A stretch of DNA of 64,000 nucleotides from Aminobacter sp. AP02 (lineage in GTDB: Bacteria; Pseudomonadota; Alphaproteobacteria; Rhizobiales; Rhizobiaceae), in assembly GCF_003148805.1 (NCBI RefSeq), contig NZ_QGGX01000004.1:248001-312000 (forward strand), in the 5' to 3' direction. The position numbers and the translations under genes were made by a program. Position 1 is the first letter of the stretch. Every line of letters starts with the position of its first letter. This document shows, one piece after another, positions 16,394 to 25,366 of the stretch. The notes under the pieces are model-generated. The model made no database searches. It saw only the letters and a list, made by a program, of their open reading frames with translations, and was not told the origin of the DNA.

Positions 16394-18682
16394 TCAGAAT
16401 TTTGCTGTTGCGCTCAGGCGAAACGAACGGCCGGGCTCCAGCAGTGGCTTGACATTGACGAACTCCTGGCCGTAGGTCGCCCTGTTGGCGTAGGTTTCAT
16501 CAAACAGGTTCCTCACCTCGCCGCGGAAGGTGAGGTCGGGGTTGGACTGTGGCTGATACTCGACGAAGGCATTGACCACCTCATAGCCCTTTAGCGGAGG
16601 CGTTCCGGCGGCGACCTTGTCGTATTGGAGCGCGATCTCGACGTCTCCGCCAACGGTCACGCCCCAATCGTCGAAGCGATGCGTAGCTGCCAGGGTGATG
16701 ATCTGGCCAACCGGGGTTGCTAGGTATGTACCGATGTCGGAATCGGCAGGCTTGCCGTCGATGGTGACGTCGATGTCGGCATATTTGACGCTGAAACTGC
16801 CTGCACCCCAATCATAGCTGCCACCGATCTCGAAGCCCTGCGAGCGCACATCATGCACCTCGATAGCTTTTGCTAGGGCATACCGGGCGGTGCGGGCATT
16901 GTAGATGTCGGTGCGGAAGATGTTGCCCTCAAGCGAAAAGCCCTGATAGGTGGCGACGAGACCAGCAGTGGCGTTGTCCGCCGTGACGGCCTTTGGTCCG
17001 GCGCCATAGTTCCAGTTTGGGTTGAAGATGAAGTTCTCGCCCAATGGCACACCAGCCCAGACGTGCGAGTATCCAGCCTTGGCTGTCAGAAAGTCCGGCA
17101 CGAGGTCGTACTCGCCGGAGGCGTTGCCGCTCACGCCGGCATTCGTCCATTTCTGGCCGGTGGTTCCTTCGAACCATTGGTTATCGCCGCGCGCGCCGAA
17201 TGAAAGCCGCGTCCGCTCCCAGGGTTCGATACGTGCCTGGGCGAAGAGACCGACATTGCTCGCGTGTTCGGTCGCAGGTTCGTATTTGTCGTCGAGTGCT
17301 GCATCGTCTTTGTAGAAGTCAAAACCGGCAGTGATGCTGCCCATGTCCAGGGCGAAGCGGTTTTCGGCCTTGCCGTTGAAGCTTTCCGTTGTGCCAATGC
17401 CGGGGTAGGGGGAAGCTGCCTTCGGGAACACCAGCGTTTCGACTTTGCTGCGGGTGTAAGCAATGACGATCTTCGGATCCCACCAACCTTCCGGCGATGT
17501 GTCGGTGTAGGTGAACACCGTATTGCTGCGGTCGAGCGTGTAGTCGCGTATCAGCGGCTCCCACGGCTTGGGATTGGTAATCGAACCCATGTTCGCGCGG
17601 AAAGGCCGAGGGGCGTCGTCGCGCAGCTGTTCGTGGCTCAGCTCAAAGCGATTTCCATTTTCTGCCTGGTAGGCGATCTTGCCGAGCCCGCTGAGTAGAT
17701 TGGCGCTGGTGCCGTCCATGACCTGCCCGTTGCCGGCGGTGTAGTTGTCACCCTCGGAAAAATTCAGATAGGCGAGATATTCGAAGCCATCCTGCACACC
17801 ATAGAGCGACAGGCCGGTCGTGTGTGTGTTGGAGTTGAAATCAAAGGTTCCGGTAACCAGGCCGCCGAAGCTCTTGCCGGGATCGAGCAGGTCGCGTGCA
17901 TCCTTGGTCTCGTATTCGATGGCGCCGCCAAGAGCACCGGGACCTGCATCTGCGGGCGCGACGCCGGCGTCAACGCTGACCGCCTTGAGCAAGGCGGGAT
18001 CGATCAGGTTGGTTGCGTTGTGATGGAAGACCTTGTTGTTTTGCCGTGCGCCATCGACCGTAACCGCAAGGTTGGTCTCTTCTATGCCCTGAACATAAAC
18101 CTTCTGCGACATGGGTACTGAACTGCCAACGGAGATTTTGGGTTCGTCGGCAAAAACTTCCTGGAGGTCTGCTGGCCTCCAGCGTTCGAGGTCCTGTGCC
18201 GTGATCTCAACGTGGTTGACGCTGTCGCTGGCGCGCTGGGCCGTCACTTCGATCGTCGCCAACACATGCGGCCCTGTCGGGGATGCTCCGCTGGGCACGG
18301 CGGACGCGGCCGTTGCCGCCGACTGGATGGAAACCGTATTGGGACCGGTGAATCTGTAGGTTATGCCGCTTTCGGCAAGCAGGCGTGCCAATGCCTGTTC
18401 CGACGAGATGGTTCCAGTCACGGCCGGAGCCAAGGCGTTGCCAATATCGGAAGTTGCAAAGGCGATCTGCAGGTTGGTTTGTTCTGCGAGTTGCCTTAGC
18501 GAGCGCCCCAGCGGTTGCGCCGGCAGATTGATGGTGTGGAGTCGCGGTGCCGCCTGCGCATGAGCTTGGCTTTGGGGTGCAACGAAGATCGCCGAGCTGG
18601 CGCCGAGTGTTGTGCCGATGAGAAGTTTCGCCAACAGCCGGTGCGATGCCAATCTGTAAAGTTCTCTGCCAATTCCGGCCAT
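16394..18682 (-). CDS. TonB-dependent outer-membrane receptor with STN signalling domain (iron/heme type)
   Basis: 762 residues. After a signal peptide (about 1-44) comes an STN domain (about 50-105: HTINLPAQPLGRSLRQLAEQTNLQIAF) used to signal to an anti-sigma factor, then a TonB box/plug (about 140-260) and a 22-strand barrel ending in the aromatic FRLSATAKF. The plug has VYVQGIEETNLAVTVDGARQNNKVFHHNATNLIDPALLKAVSV, resembling hemoglobin/transferrin or heme receptors. The gene is last in exbB-exbD-tonB-fecI-fecR-receptor, a FecIR-type circuit in which ligand binding triggers its own transcription. A 170-base gap before it may hold the sigma-dependent promoter. Heme as ligand is an inference; a siderophore is possible. 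Confidence 0.88.
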   Translation of the reverse strand: MAGIGRELYRLASHRLLAKLLIGTTLGASSAIFVAPQSQAHAQAAPRLHTINLPAQPLGRSLRQLAEQTNLQIAFATSDIGNALAPAVTGTISSEQALARLLAESGITYRFTGPNTVSIQSAATAASAVPSGASPTGPHVLATIEVTAQRASDSVNHVEITAQDLERWRPADLQEVFADEPKISVGSSVPMSQKVYVQGIEETNLAVTVDGARQNNKVFHHNATNLIDPALLKAVSVDAGVAPADAGPGALGGAIEYETKDARDLLDPGKSFGGLVTGTFDFNSNTHTTGLSLYGVQDGFEYLAYLNFSEGDNYTAGNGQVMDGTSANLLSGLGKIAYQAENGNRFELSHEQLRDDAPRPFRANMGSITNPKPWEPLIRDYTLDRSNTVFTYTDTSPEGWWDPKIVIAYTRSKVETLVFPKAASPYPGIGTTESFNGKAENRFALDMGSITAGFDFYKDDAALDDKYEPATEHASNVGLFAQARIEPWERTRLSFGARGDNQWFEGTTGQKWTNAGVSGNASGEYDLVPDFLTAKAGYSHVWAGVPLGENFIFNPNWNYGAGPKAVTADNATAGLVATYQGFSLEGNIFRTDIYNARTARYALAKAIEVHDVRSQGFEIGGSYDWGAGSFSVKYADIDVTIDGKPADSDIGTYLATPVGQIITLAATHRFDDWGVTVGGDVEIALQYDKVAAGTPPLKGYEVVNAFVEYQPQSNPDLTFRGEVRNLFDETYANRATYGQEFVNVKPLLEPGRSFRLSATAKF

Positions 18683-18852
18683 CTTCAGTCCCCAAAGCTG
18701 GCGCCAACAACGAACGCCTTCGATGGTTTGACGCGCGACAGCGGCCGGCGCCTAAGGACCTGTTTTCATTTTCCTGAAGAATATGCCGGAGAGACGTTAG
18801 GCTAGAACATGAACATGAAAAGTCCCGATCCGGGTTTTACCGGAATGGGGTC

Positions 18853-19815
18853 TCAGGAGATCACGATGACGAAGCCCGGGACAAGGCGCACCGACAGCCC
18901 TTGCGTATGGGCAAGAGCTTCGATTGCAGCATGAGCATCACGGGTCTGAAACACCGCGCTGACCGGGCTTTCGTCATGGGCATCGGTTGTCATGACGAGG
19001 CGTTCGGGGACGTAGCGTGCGAGCTCACGAACGGCGCTGCCGAAAGCCTTGCCTTGGAAAACCACGCGCCCGGTGCGCCAGGCAAGCTCGGTATCGAGGT
19101 CGACCCCGGTCACGGGCAACGGCGCGCTTGCGCTGCCGTAAGATGTCTGCTGGCCAGCCGACAGCAAAACGTCGTTCGGCGAATCACTGCCATTGTCTTT
19201 GGCAACTGTAACAGCACCGTCGACCACGGTCACCGTGACCTTGTCGGCGTCGGAGCGAACGGCATAGACAGCGAAATCCGAATCGCTGCGGCCACCAAGC
19301 GCGACGACCCGGAAAGGCTTTTCTGCAACGGGCTTCACGGACAATTCGACCTCGCCGTGGATGAGGTTCACCACTCGCAAGTCGGAACGGAAGTCCACTG
19401 CGACGCTGCTGTTGGTATTGAGAAACATTGTCGAGCCATCGGGCAAGGTGGCTTGCATCTGCTCGCCCGAGCCCGTGACAAAATCGGAGCGCATCCAGGT
19501 GACTAGACGCGGAGCGACAATGGCAGCAGCCGAAGCGGCCGCAGCCGAGCCTACAAGAAATGTGCGGCGGCTGACGAGACGGCGGCGCACTAGAGCAGGT
19601 GTTGCGCTGGGCGGATGTTCACTACTCATCCCTTGGAGCAGCTGCCAGAGTTGCTGCTCGCGGGCGAACGCCCGATGGTGCTCCGGCGACTGGGCGCGCC
19701 AGGCCTTGAAGCGGTCGAACTCCTCACGGCCGACGTCGCCGGCAGTCAGCCGCACGATCCAGTCACGCGCGTCGAGCGCTATCTTGCGGTCGATCTCCGA
19801 TCGTTCTTTGCCCAT
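18853..19815 (-). CDS. fecR: FecR-type anti-sigma factor / signal transducer
   Basis: 320 residues. The N-terminal cytoplasmic part (ALDARDWIVRLTAGDVGREEFDRFKAWRAQSPEHHRAF) is the DUF4880/FecR N-domain that binds the sigma factor. A single TM helix (about 89-106) follows SRRTFLV (82-88), a good twin-arginine motif. The periplasmic FecR domain includes GSGEQMQATLPDGSTMFLNTNS, and a C-terminal STN-like segment ends the protein. FecR relays receptor occupancy to FecI. It lies between fecI and the receptor gene, as in fec systems. Confidence 0.92.
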   Translation of the reverse strand: MGKERSEIDRKIALDARDWIVRLTAGDVGREEFDRFKAWRAQSPEHHRAFAREQQLWQLLQGMSSEHPPSATPALVRRRLVSRRTFLVGSAAAASAAAIVAPRLVTWMRSDFVTGSGEQMQATLPDGSTMFLNTNSSVAVDFRSDLRVVNLIHGEVELSVKPVAEKPFRVVALGGRSDSDFAVYAVRSDADKVTVTVVDGAVTVAKDNGSDSPNDVLLSAGQQTSYGSASAPLPVTGVDLDTELAWRTGRVVFQGKAFGSAVRELARYVPERLVMTTDAHDESPVSAVFQTRDAHAAIEALAHTQGLSVRLVPGFVIVIS

Positions 19816-19926
19816 CGCCTGTCACGCAGAAGGTGCCCGCGCCGGGCACATCACAAGTTACCTACCATAGACATGCGAGACGGCACCACGCCTAAGCTTC
19901 GTGGCGAAATAAATCTCGTTTCAAGT

Positions 19927-20430
19927 TCAGTCTATATTGTCGCGAAGCTCGGCGAGGCGTTCGACTACACGCCGGATATGGTAGTAGACAGCTTCGTCGG
20001 AGATACCGAGCCGCCGGGCTATCTCGCGGTGCGAAATGCCTCCGAGGCGATTCATCAGGAAGATTCGCCGGCTCTTTTCGGGCATGGTCTGCAACGCCGC
20101 CTCGACAGCCCGGAGCATGTCGCGGCCCATCTCAACGCGTTCAGGCGATATTTCGTCAACCGATTGCCACAAGAGTTCATTGACCTCGGCATCGAGCTCG
20201 CTGCGTCGGTTTTGCTTACGCAAGTGCCCGATGGCCGCATTCTTGGCTGCTCGCATGACAAAACTCGCGTGGTTTTCGATGGCCTCGTCATTGCGGACCT
20301 TGGACATCCTTATCCATGTGTCCTGGACGATGTCCTCGGCGGTTGCGCGGCAGCCGACCCGCCCGCGGATCAGCGCTTCAATTCGCGGGCGCAGTGCGGC
20401 AAAGCTGGAAAGCAGCCGGGTGAGTTCCAT
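19927..20430 (-). CDS. fecI: FecI-type ECF sigma factor
   Basis: 167 residues. Region 2 (AEDIVQDTWIRMSKV ... NHASFVMRAAKNAAIGHLRKQNRR) and region 4 (ALQTMPEKSRRIFLMNRLGGISHREIARRLGISDEAVYYHIRRVVERL) are both intact. The iron-starvation subfamily is indicated by the neighbouring FecR and STN-containing receptor. It would direct RNA polymerase to the receptor promoter. It lies 47 bases after tonB and 111 bases before fecR, in one minus-strand operon. Confidence 0.92.
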   Translation of the reverse strand: MELTRLLSSFAALRPRIEALIRGRVGCRATAEDIVQDTWIRMSKVRNDEAIENHASFVMRAAKNAAIGHLRKQNRRSELDAEVNELLWQSVDEISPERVEMGRDMLRAVEAALQTMPEKSRRIFLMNRLGGISHREIARRLGISDEAVYYHIRRVVERLAELRDNID

Positions 20431-20477
20431 TATTGGTTCTTTGCGGCACGAGATGGATTGGTGGCCAGCGCGGCGGC

Positions 20478-21380
20478 TCAGCGGATTTCGAAGGTGATAG
20501 GAGCGGTCAGGTACAAGGGCGCTGACGGCGGGGGTGTTGGTATCGGCGAAGCCCTGCGCACCATGTTGAGTGCGATTTGATCAAGCTTCGGGTTACCTGA
20601 AGAGGAGGTAACAGCGGCCGAGAGGATATCGCCGGAGGCAGTGAAAGTGAAACGCACGTTGACCGAACCGTTGCCAGTCGCACGACCCTTGTGCCTGGCA
20701 ATCCGACTGAAGACTTTTGACAACCATTGAGCCTGCGACATCGCCTTGCCGCCGCCTTGGCCGGCAGCTGGTGCGCGGGTGGTTTCGCTCTTTTGAGCCG
20801 ATTTCTGGGACGCAGCGCTATTGGCAGATTGCTTCTTTTCGACCTTGGCCTGCTTGACCGGCTCCGGCTTCTTTTCGATCTTCTTTTTCTTAGGCACCGG
20901 CTTGGCGACAGGCTCGGGCTCTTCGAACTCCGGTCGCGGTTGGGGCATGGCCATTGCCACTTCCGGCAGCGGCGCCTCGACGAGATCCGGCACGACCTCT
21001 TCGACGGGCTCGCTCTCCGCGATTTCTTGCACCGGCTCGGGAACTTCCTGGGCGATTTCCTCGACAGGCGTCGTTTCCGGCTCGACCGCATCGGGCGTGA
21101 CGGTTTCCGTTGGCTCGACGCTTTCTGCGGCCTGAGCGTCGACGAGATCCGCAGTCTCTTGCGGCACCGCCTCCGGGGCGAGTGCCATCGGTGCTAGGTC
21201 GATCATCACCGCAGTCTGCCCCTGCGGCTCGTCCATCATCATTGTCACGGGTTGCTGATGCAGGTACCAGGCGCCGGCCATGTGCGCGGAAACGATGACC
21301 GCCGCTGCCGCCGACCAGAGCACGGCCTCGCGGCGGTTGACGCCTCCGAAGCTGAAATCGTCATGCGTTGCCATGCTCAT
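20478..21380 (-). CDS. tonB: Energy transducer TonB
   Basis: 300 residues. One N-terminal TM helix (about 18-36) with the conserved His, then a long Pro/Glu/Lys-rich periplasmic spacer (about 60-190, EVPEPVQEIAESEPVEEV and a KPVPKKKKIEKKPEPVK stretch), and a C-terminal TonB domain (about 215-300) with GSVNVRFTFTASGDILSAAV and ITFEIR. It transmits proton-motive force from ExbBD to outer-membrane receptors. The start ATG overlaps the exbD stop (ATGA). MATHDD at 21374 is an alternative start. Confidence 0.93.
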   Translation of the reverse strand: MSMATHDDFSFGGVNRREAVLWSAAAAVIVSAHMAGAWYLHQQPVTMMMDEPQGQTAVMIDLAPMALAPEAVPQETADLVDAQAAESVEPTETVTPDAVEPETTPVEEIAQEVPEPVQEIAESEPVEEVVPDLVEAPLPEVAMAMPQPRPEFEEPEPVAKPVPKKKKIEKKPEPVKQAKVEKKQSANSAASQKSAQKSETTRAPAAGQGGGKAMSQAQWLSKVFSRIARHKGRATGNGSVNVRFTFTASGDILSAAVTSSSGNPKLDQIALNMVRRASPIPTPPPSAPLYLTAPITFEIR

Positions 21381-21835
21381 TGCGGCTGGCCCGTTGTTGG
21401 CGCGGCTGCTGTCGGCACGGCCTCGAGCCCGACCAGGGCTATCTTGAGGTAGCCGGCACCGCGCATCAGGTTCATGACTTCCATCAGCTCGCCATAATCG
21501 ACGCCGCGGTCGGCGCGCAGGAAGATGCGGCTCTGCTTGTCGCCTTTGGCCCGCAGGTCCAGCTCCTGCTGGAACGACGGACGGGCAACGGTATCCTGGC
21601 CGATGGCGAGGCTGAGATCGTCCTTCAACGTAACGTAAAGTGGCTCTTGGGGGCGGGGCGAAGGGGTCGCCGTCGATGCCGGCAGGTCGACATTGACGTC
21701 GACCGTCGCCAGCGGCGCGGCAACCATGAAGATGATCAACAACACCAGCATGACGTCGATGAACGGCGTCACGTTGATTTCGTGGTTTTCCTGGAGGTCA
21801 TCCTCGTCAGGCGATTGTCTGATCCCGCCAGCCAT
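21377..21835 (-). CDS. exbD: Biopolymer transport protein ExbD
   Basis: 152 residues. The signature EINVTPFIDVMLVLLIIFMVAAPL (about 20-43) contains the TM helix with the proton-carrying Asp. A periplasmic domain follows (LSLAIGQDTVARPSF, RIFLRADRGVDYGELMEVMNLMR). With ExbB it forms the motor that energises TonB. An AGGAGA ribosome site precedes the start and exbB ends 11 bases upstream. Confidence 0.94.
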   Translation of the reverse strand: MAGGIRQSPDEDDLQENHEINVTPFIDVMLVLLIIFMVAAPLATVDVNVDLPASTATPSPRPQEPLYVTLKDDLSLAIGQDTVARPSFQQELDLRAKGDKQSRIFLRADRGVDYGELMEVMNLMRGAGYLKIALVGLEAVPTAAAPTTGQPQ

Positions 21836-21846
21836 GGCCCGGTCTC

Positions 21847-23007
21847 CTAGACAGCTGCAGCGGGGGCGAGGCGCCCGTTGGCACGCACTGCCTCATGAGC
21901 CGGGTGCGGACGTTCGCTACGCGACGTCTGGCGGTCGAGGTCGCGGCTGACAAGACGCTGCACGCCCGCTGCCGCGTCTCCAAGTCCCTGGCGATAGCTG
22001 GTGATGGAACGGGCAAAGACGTTGTAGATGACAACGGCGGGAATGGCAGCGATCAGGCCGACGGCGGTTGCCAGCAGCGCTTCGGCGATGCCCGGTGCCA
22101 CAACCGCAAGATTGGTGGTTTGGGACTCCGAGATGCCGATGAACGAGTTCATGATGCCCCAGACTGTGCCAAACAGGCCGACGAACGGAGCCGTCGAGCC
22201 GATCGTCGCGAGCACTCCGGTGCCACGGCTGAGGCGGCGGCCGGCCTGGGCCTGGATGCGCACCAGCCGTGACTCGACTCGCTCCTTGATGCCCGAGGCG
22301 TCGCCATGGCCGAATTCGTGGCCCGACATCTCCATCTCTTCGACCGCGGCGCGGACCAGCACGTTACCGATGCCTGCTTTATCGCCGAGCGCTTGTGCGG
22401 CATCGTCAAGCCTGCGGGCATGGAGAATGCCGCGCAGCGCCTTTTTCAGCCGCGCCTTGCTGGCAGCAATCTCGAGCGACTTGGCCAGCCATACCGTCCA
22501 TGTCACCAGGGAAGCGATGGCCAGGCCGATCATCACTGCCTTGACCACCCAGTCGGCTGCCATGAACATGCCCCATGGCGACAAATCGTGCGGCAGCGTA
22601 CTTGCCGGAAGGTCTGGCGCCGGGGCGACAGTGGTGTCGACCGGGGCAGCCGAGCCGGCGTTGCCGGAACCTTCAACGGCAGGCGCTTCTGGGCCAGCAT
22701 TGCCAACGGGGAAAGGGGCGGCGCTTGTGTCGTTCACAGCCGCGGGCGCCGCGTCAGGGCCCGAGGGCTCAGCCTGAATTCGCGGCTGCGTCGCCTCGCT
22801 GCCTGGCACTACTGCTGGTTGGCTGTCAACATTCTGGCCAGGCGCTGCGACTGGAGCTTCGGCATTTGCCGGTGCGGATTGCTGCGCAAGTGCCGCACCT
22901 GCATTCAAAGCAAGGCACAGTACCAGGCCAACGATACCCGTATACCGGCGCAGGGCCCTTGACTTGACAGTCTTTCCGGGAGTCCCGAGTGCCCAGTTGT
23001 CCTGCAT
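21847..23007 (-). CDS. exbB: Biopolymer transport protein ExbB
   Basis: 386 residues. A signal-peptide-like N-terminus (GIVGLVLCLALNAGAALAQQ) is followed by a Pro/Ala-rich periplasmic stretch (about 45-145) common in alphaproteobacterial ExbB. The MotA/TolQ/ExbB channel domain has three TM helices: MFMAADWVVKAVMIGLAIASLVTW, then GVLATIGSTAPFVGLFGTVWGIMNSF and VAPGIAEALLATAVGLIAAIPAVVIYN. The start at 23007 (MQDNWAL) is favoured over an in-frame ATG at 23070. It is first in the operon, with a 25-bp palindrome about 95 bases upstream. Confidence 0.92.
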   Translation of the reverse strand: MQDNWALGTPGKTVKSRALRRYTGIVGLVLCLALNAGAALAQQSAPANAEAPVAAPGQNVDSQPAVVPGSEATQPRIQAEPSGPDAAPAAVNDTSAAPFPVGNAGPEAPAVEGSGNAGSAAPVDTTVAPAPDLPASTLPHDLSPWGMFMAADWVVKAVMIGLAIASLVTWTVWLAKSLEIAASKARLKKALRGILHARRLDDAAQALGDKAGIGNVLVRAAVEEMEMSGHEFGHGDASGIKERVESRLVRIQAQAGRRLSRGTGVLATIGSTAPFVGLFGTVWGIMNSFIGISESQTTNLAVVAPGIAEALLATAVGLIAAIPAVVIYNVFARSITSYRQGLGDAAAGVQRLVSRDLDRQTSRSERPHPAHEAVRANGRLAPAAAV

Positions 23008-23099
23008 ATCCCACGTCTCCGACAGTGAACCGAGGTGGTGCGAGGCGACCGTCACTGGCCTTCGCGTCACCTGGCTCTTCCAATGAGCCGGCCTCTAAC

Positions 23100-23124
23100 A
23101 TTCTTGAGTATGATAATCAAGAAT
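23100..23124. promoter_or_regulatory. Iron-responsive operator candidate (IRO-box-like palindrome) upstream of exbB
   Basis: ATTCTTGA, nine bases and TCAAGAAT form a perfect 8-bp inverted repeat containing TGA-N9-TCA, the core of the RirA iron-responsive box of Rhizobiales. Its place upstream of exbB-exbD-tonB-fecIR-receptor fits repression when iron is plentiful. It could also act on the plus-strand genes that follow. Confidence 0.6.
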
Positions 23125-23159
23125 TCAGAATCGAATGTGTTGCACGTCAGCGCGCCTGA

Positions 23160-23399
23160 CTTTGCCGGTTCCTCTACCTTCCGGCCGAACTCGGTTGTCT
23201 CTATGTTTCGGAGGGCCGATTCTCGACGCGGCACATTGCGGCGGCACCTGAAGCGCATGCCTTGCATTGGCGCATGTTCACGGCTGCGCTCGACGCATTT
23301 GGATTGAACAATGCAGCGCAGGTGCATGGTCGGAGGTTCGGAAGCAGCGTTCGCCGCGTGCACAGGATGGTCTTGATTTGGTTATGTCTGGATAATTGA
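23160..23399 (+). pseudogene. Reading-frame remnant, possibly of a heme oxygenase
   Basis: An 80-codon open frame without a usable start ends at TGA 23397-23399, overlapping the ATG of the next gene. Its start, LPAELGCLYVSEG, resembles the LGxLYVLEG helix of BphO/HemO-type heme oxygenases, and HWRMFTAALDAFG resembles their C-terminal helix. The segment between them is too short for a whole enzyme, and the N-terminal half with the proximal His is absent. The stop/start overlap argues the frame once coded. The identity is tentative. Confidence 0.3.
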
Positions 23400-23848
23400 T
23401 GCCGTTGCCGCGCCATTCCGCCAGCAAGGCAGCCTTCAACGCGAGACGGGCTGGTTTGATCGCGCTCGGGGCTTTGATGCTCGCCCTCGGGATTGTCGGT
23501 GCCTTTGTGCCGTTGATGCCCACGACGATCTTCTTGATCCTGGCGGCATGGTGCTTCGGGCGCTCGTCACCGCGTCTGGAAGCGTGGATGCTCAATCATC
23601 GACGCTTCGGTCCGGCATTGCGCGCTTGGCGCGACGAGGGCGCCATTCCGCGCAAGGCCAAGGTGATGGCCTGGCTTGGCATGGGGTTGGGATACGGGCT
23701 GTTCTTGCTGGGCAAGCCAGGCACGTTGCCGGTCATCATCGCGACCATATTTATTGGCGCCGGCGCCGTTTACGTGACCACTCGACCGCTGCCGAAGACA
23801 GGGACCAGGCCGATCGACGGGAACCGTGATTCGCAAAGAGAGGGATGA
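23399..23848 (+). CDS. YbaN/DUF454 family inner-membrane protein
   Basis: About 149 residues. RRAGLIALGALMLALGIVGAFVPLMPTTIFLILAAWCFGRSSPRLEAWML (about 17-66) is the DUF454 signature: a hairpin of two TM helices with PLMPTT. A second hydrophobic pair lies at 88-123. The loop NHRRFGPALRAWRDEGAIPRKAK is also conserved. Function is unproven. In rhizobia such genes are often near iron or heme genes, as here. A TTG at 23396 directly before the ATG is a possible start. Confidence 0.8.
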   Translation: MPLPRHSASKAAFNARRAGLIALGALMLALGIVGAFVPLMPTTIFLILAAWCFGRSSPRLEAWMLNHRRFGPALRAWRDEGAIPRKAKVMAWLGMGLGYGLFLLGKPGTLPVIIATIFIGAGAVYVTTRPLPKTGTRPIDGNRDSQREG

Positions 23849-24631
23849 TGACAGGTGGTGGAACGGCGCAAGCCGTCAATTTTGAACACCAAGAAGCGGC
23901 ATTGGCATAAAGCGACCGCCCAAGATCGATGATCATGGGGTGCGGCTTTCTCTCGGTCATCTCCATAGTGGACACCACACCGCCGCCGCGAAATCGAATA
24001 TGCTTTGGGTGATGTCGACGATCGGAGCAGGCGCGCTTGAGCGCTAGACGCTTTCCAGCCTACCCAGTTCAGCAACATCCGCCGGTATTTCTTCCGATTC
24101 CGGCAGAGCTTTGCCTCCTACGGGCGTCGCAGACCCACCCGGCACCGGCACCAGCGCAGAAGCGTTGACTTGATCACACCTGCCAAACGGTCGACTTGAT
24201 TTTGCAAACGTTGACACCTACTCCTCAAATATAATTGACTTTCTTTCGTCAGACGATTGAGGCAGCGCGCCTTCTGGTGCAAGGTTGCCGCAAGGCGAGA
24301 ATGTTAGCCGAAGCGCGTGACACATATCGGGAGCGTAGCGTCACACCGCGAATGAAGCGAGCTTAGAGGAGGGCTGGCAGTTTTGTTCCTTAGGCATGCG
24401 ATCGCATACACATGCGCAACTACAGTAGATAATGACAATTTCATTATCATATGTAACGTTACGACTAATACACTCGCATAAATTAAATATATATTCTGCA
24501 ACATCCCCAGCAGACAGGCACTTGGCGCACACTTATTGGCCAGCGTTCCTGTTTGAGTTGGTCAACGCCGAGAACGGGTCGCCTTGGCCGCTGCCGGCTG
24601 CGTTCTATTCGTGCTGTTACAAGGAGCCCGC
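23849..24631. other. Intergenic region with no recognised gene
   Basis: About 780 bases. Short reading frames on both strands resemble nothing I know. The stretch 24400-24530 is far richer in A+T than the rest of the window. It includes a perfect 10-bp palindrome GTAACGTTAC (24453-24462), a candidate operator for the GntR gene that follows. Decayed mobile DNA is possible but not shown. Confidence 0.5.
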
Positions 24632-25366
24632 ATGACTGCCCGCTACCTATCCCCGGCCATCAACGACCAGGATGCTCTATCGCTGACCGTCGCGCCATTG
24701 GCTGGCGTGGAGGCCAACATATACAATGACATATGGAACGCGGTGATTTGCCAATCGCTGCACCCGGGCGTCAAGCTTGAAGAAATAGCCCTGAGCGAAA
24801 TCTACGGCGTCAGCCGCACCGTCATCCGCAAGGTGCTGGTGATCATGGAGCAGGAAGGCGTCGTTTCGTTGCCTTTGAACCGCGGCGCTTACGTTGCCCT
24901 GCCATCTCCTCGAGATGCCCTTGAACTCTGCGAAGTGGTTTCGGCAATGTGCGCCTATATCGTTGGCAAGCTCGCCGACCAGCCAGGCAACATCACCTCA
25001 GAGCAACGCGAAAAATTGGCGCTGCATGTTCGGGCAGAAAAAGAGGCCGGTGAACTTCATACCATCCGGCGCCTGCATATGGAGCACGGCACCCTGCTGG
25101 CCCTGATCTACGGCAACCTCGTCCTGGCGGCCCAACTCGAGCGCGCCACATCCCGACTTGCGCTTGCGCTGTCTGCTTACCAGGGGGTAACCGGCAACAT
25201 CTCCACCGTGGAATACACCACAGGCCTCAATCAGCTCATTTTCGATGGAAAAAAGGCAGAAGCTCTCCAGACGGTCACGGCTGCCGTCGATAGAGCACGC
25301 AAGTCCATGCGCTTTGGTGCCGCCGACGGCAGCATCAATCTCAAGGCCATCCTCGGCAAGGGTTGA
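24632..25366 (+). CDS. GntR-family transcriptional regulator (FCD subfamily)
   Basis: 244 residues. A winged helix-turn-helix (about 25-90: IYNDIWNAVICQSLHPGVKLEEIALSEIYGVSRTVIRKVLVIMEQEGVV) is joined to an all-helical FCD ligand domain (about 100-225) with the HMEHGTLL segment. The start at 24632 has AAGGAG eight bases upstream; earlier in-frame starts would add unlike residues. It stands alone between a long AT-rich gap and a gap before the porin, so the target is unknown. It may regulate itself through the palindrome at 24453-24462. Confidence 0.88.
   Translation: MTARYLSPAINDQDALSLTVAPLAGVEANIYNDIWNAVICQSLHPGVKLEEIALSEIYGVSRTVIRKVLVIMEQEGVVSLPLNRGAYVALPSPRDALELCEVVSAMCAYIVGKLADQPGNITSEQREKLALHVRAEKEAGELHTIRRLHMEHGTLLALIYGNLVLAAQLERATSRLALALSAYQGVTGNISTVEYTTGLNQLIFDGKKAEALQTVTAAVDRARKSMRFGAADGSINLKAILGKG

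Noticed and set aside
23751-24078. Minus-strand frames of 75-102 codons after the YbaN-family gene
   Set aside because: They overlap the YbaN gene or are low-complexity, with no ribosome site and no recognisable motif.
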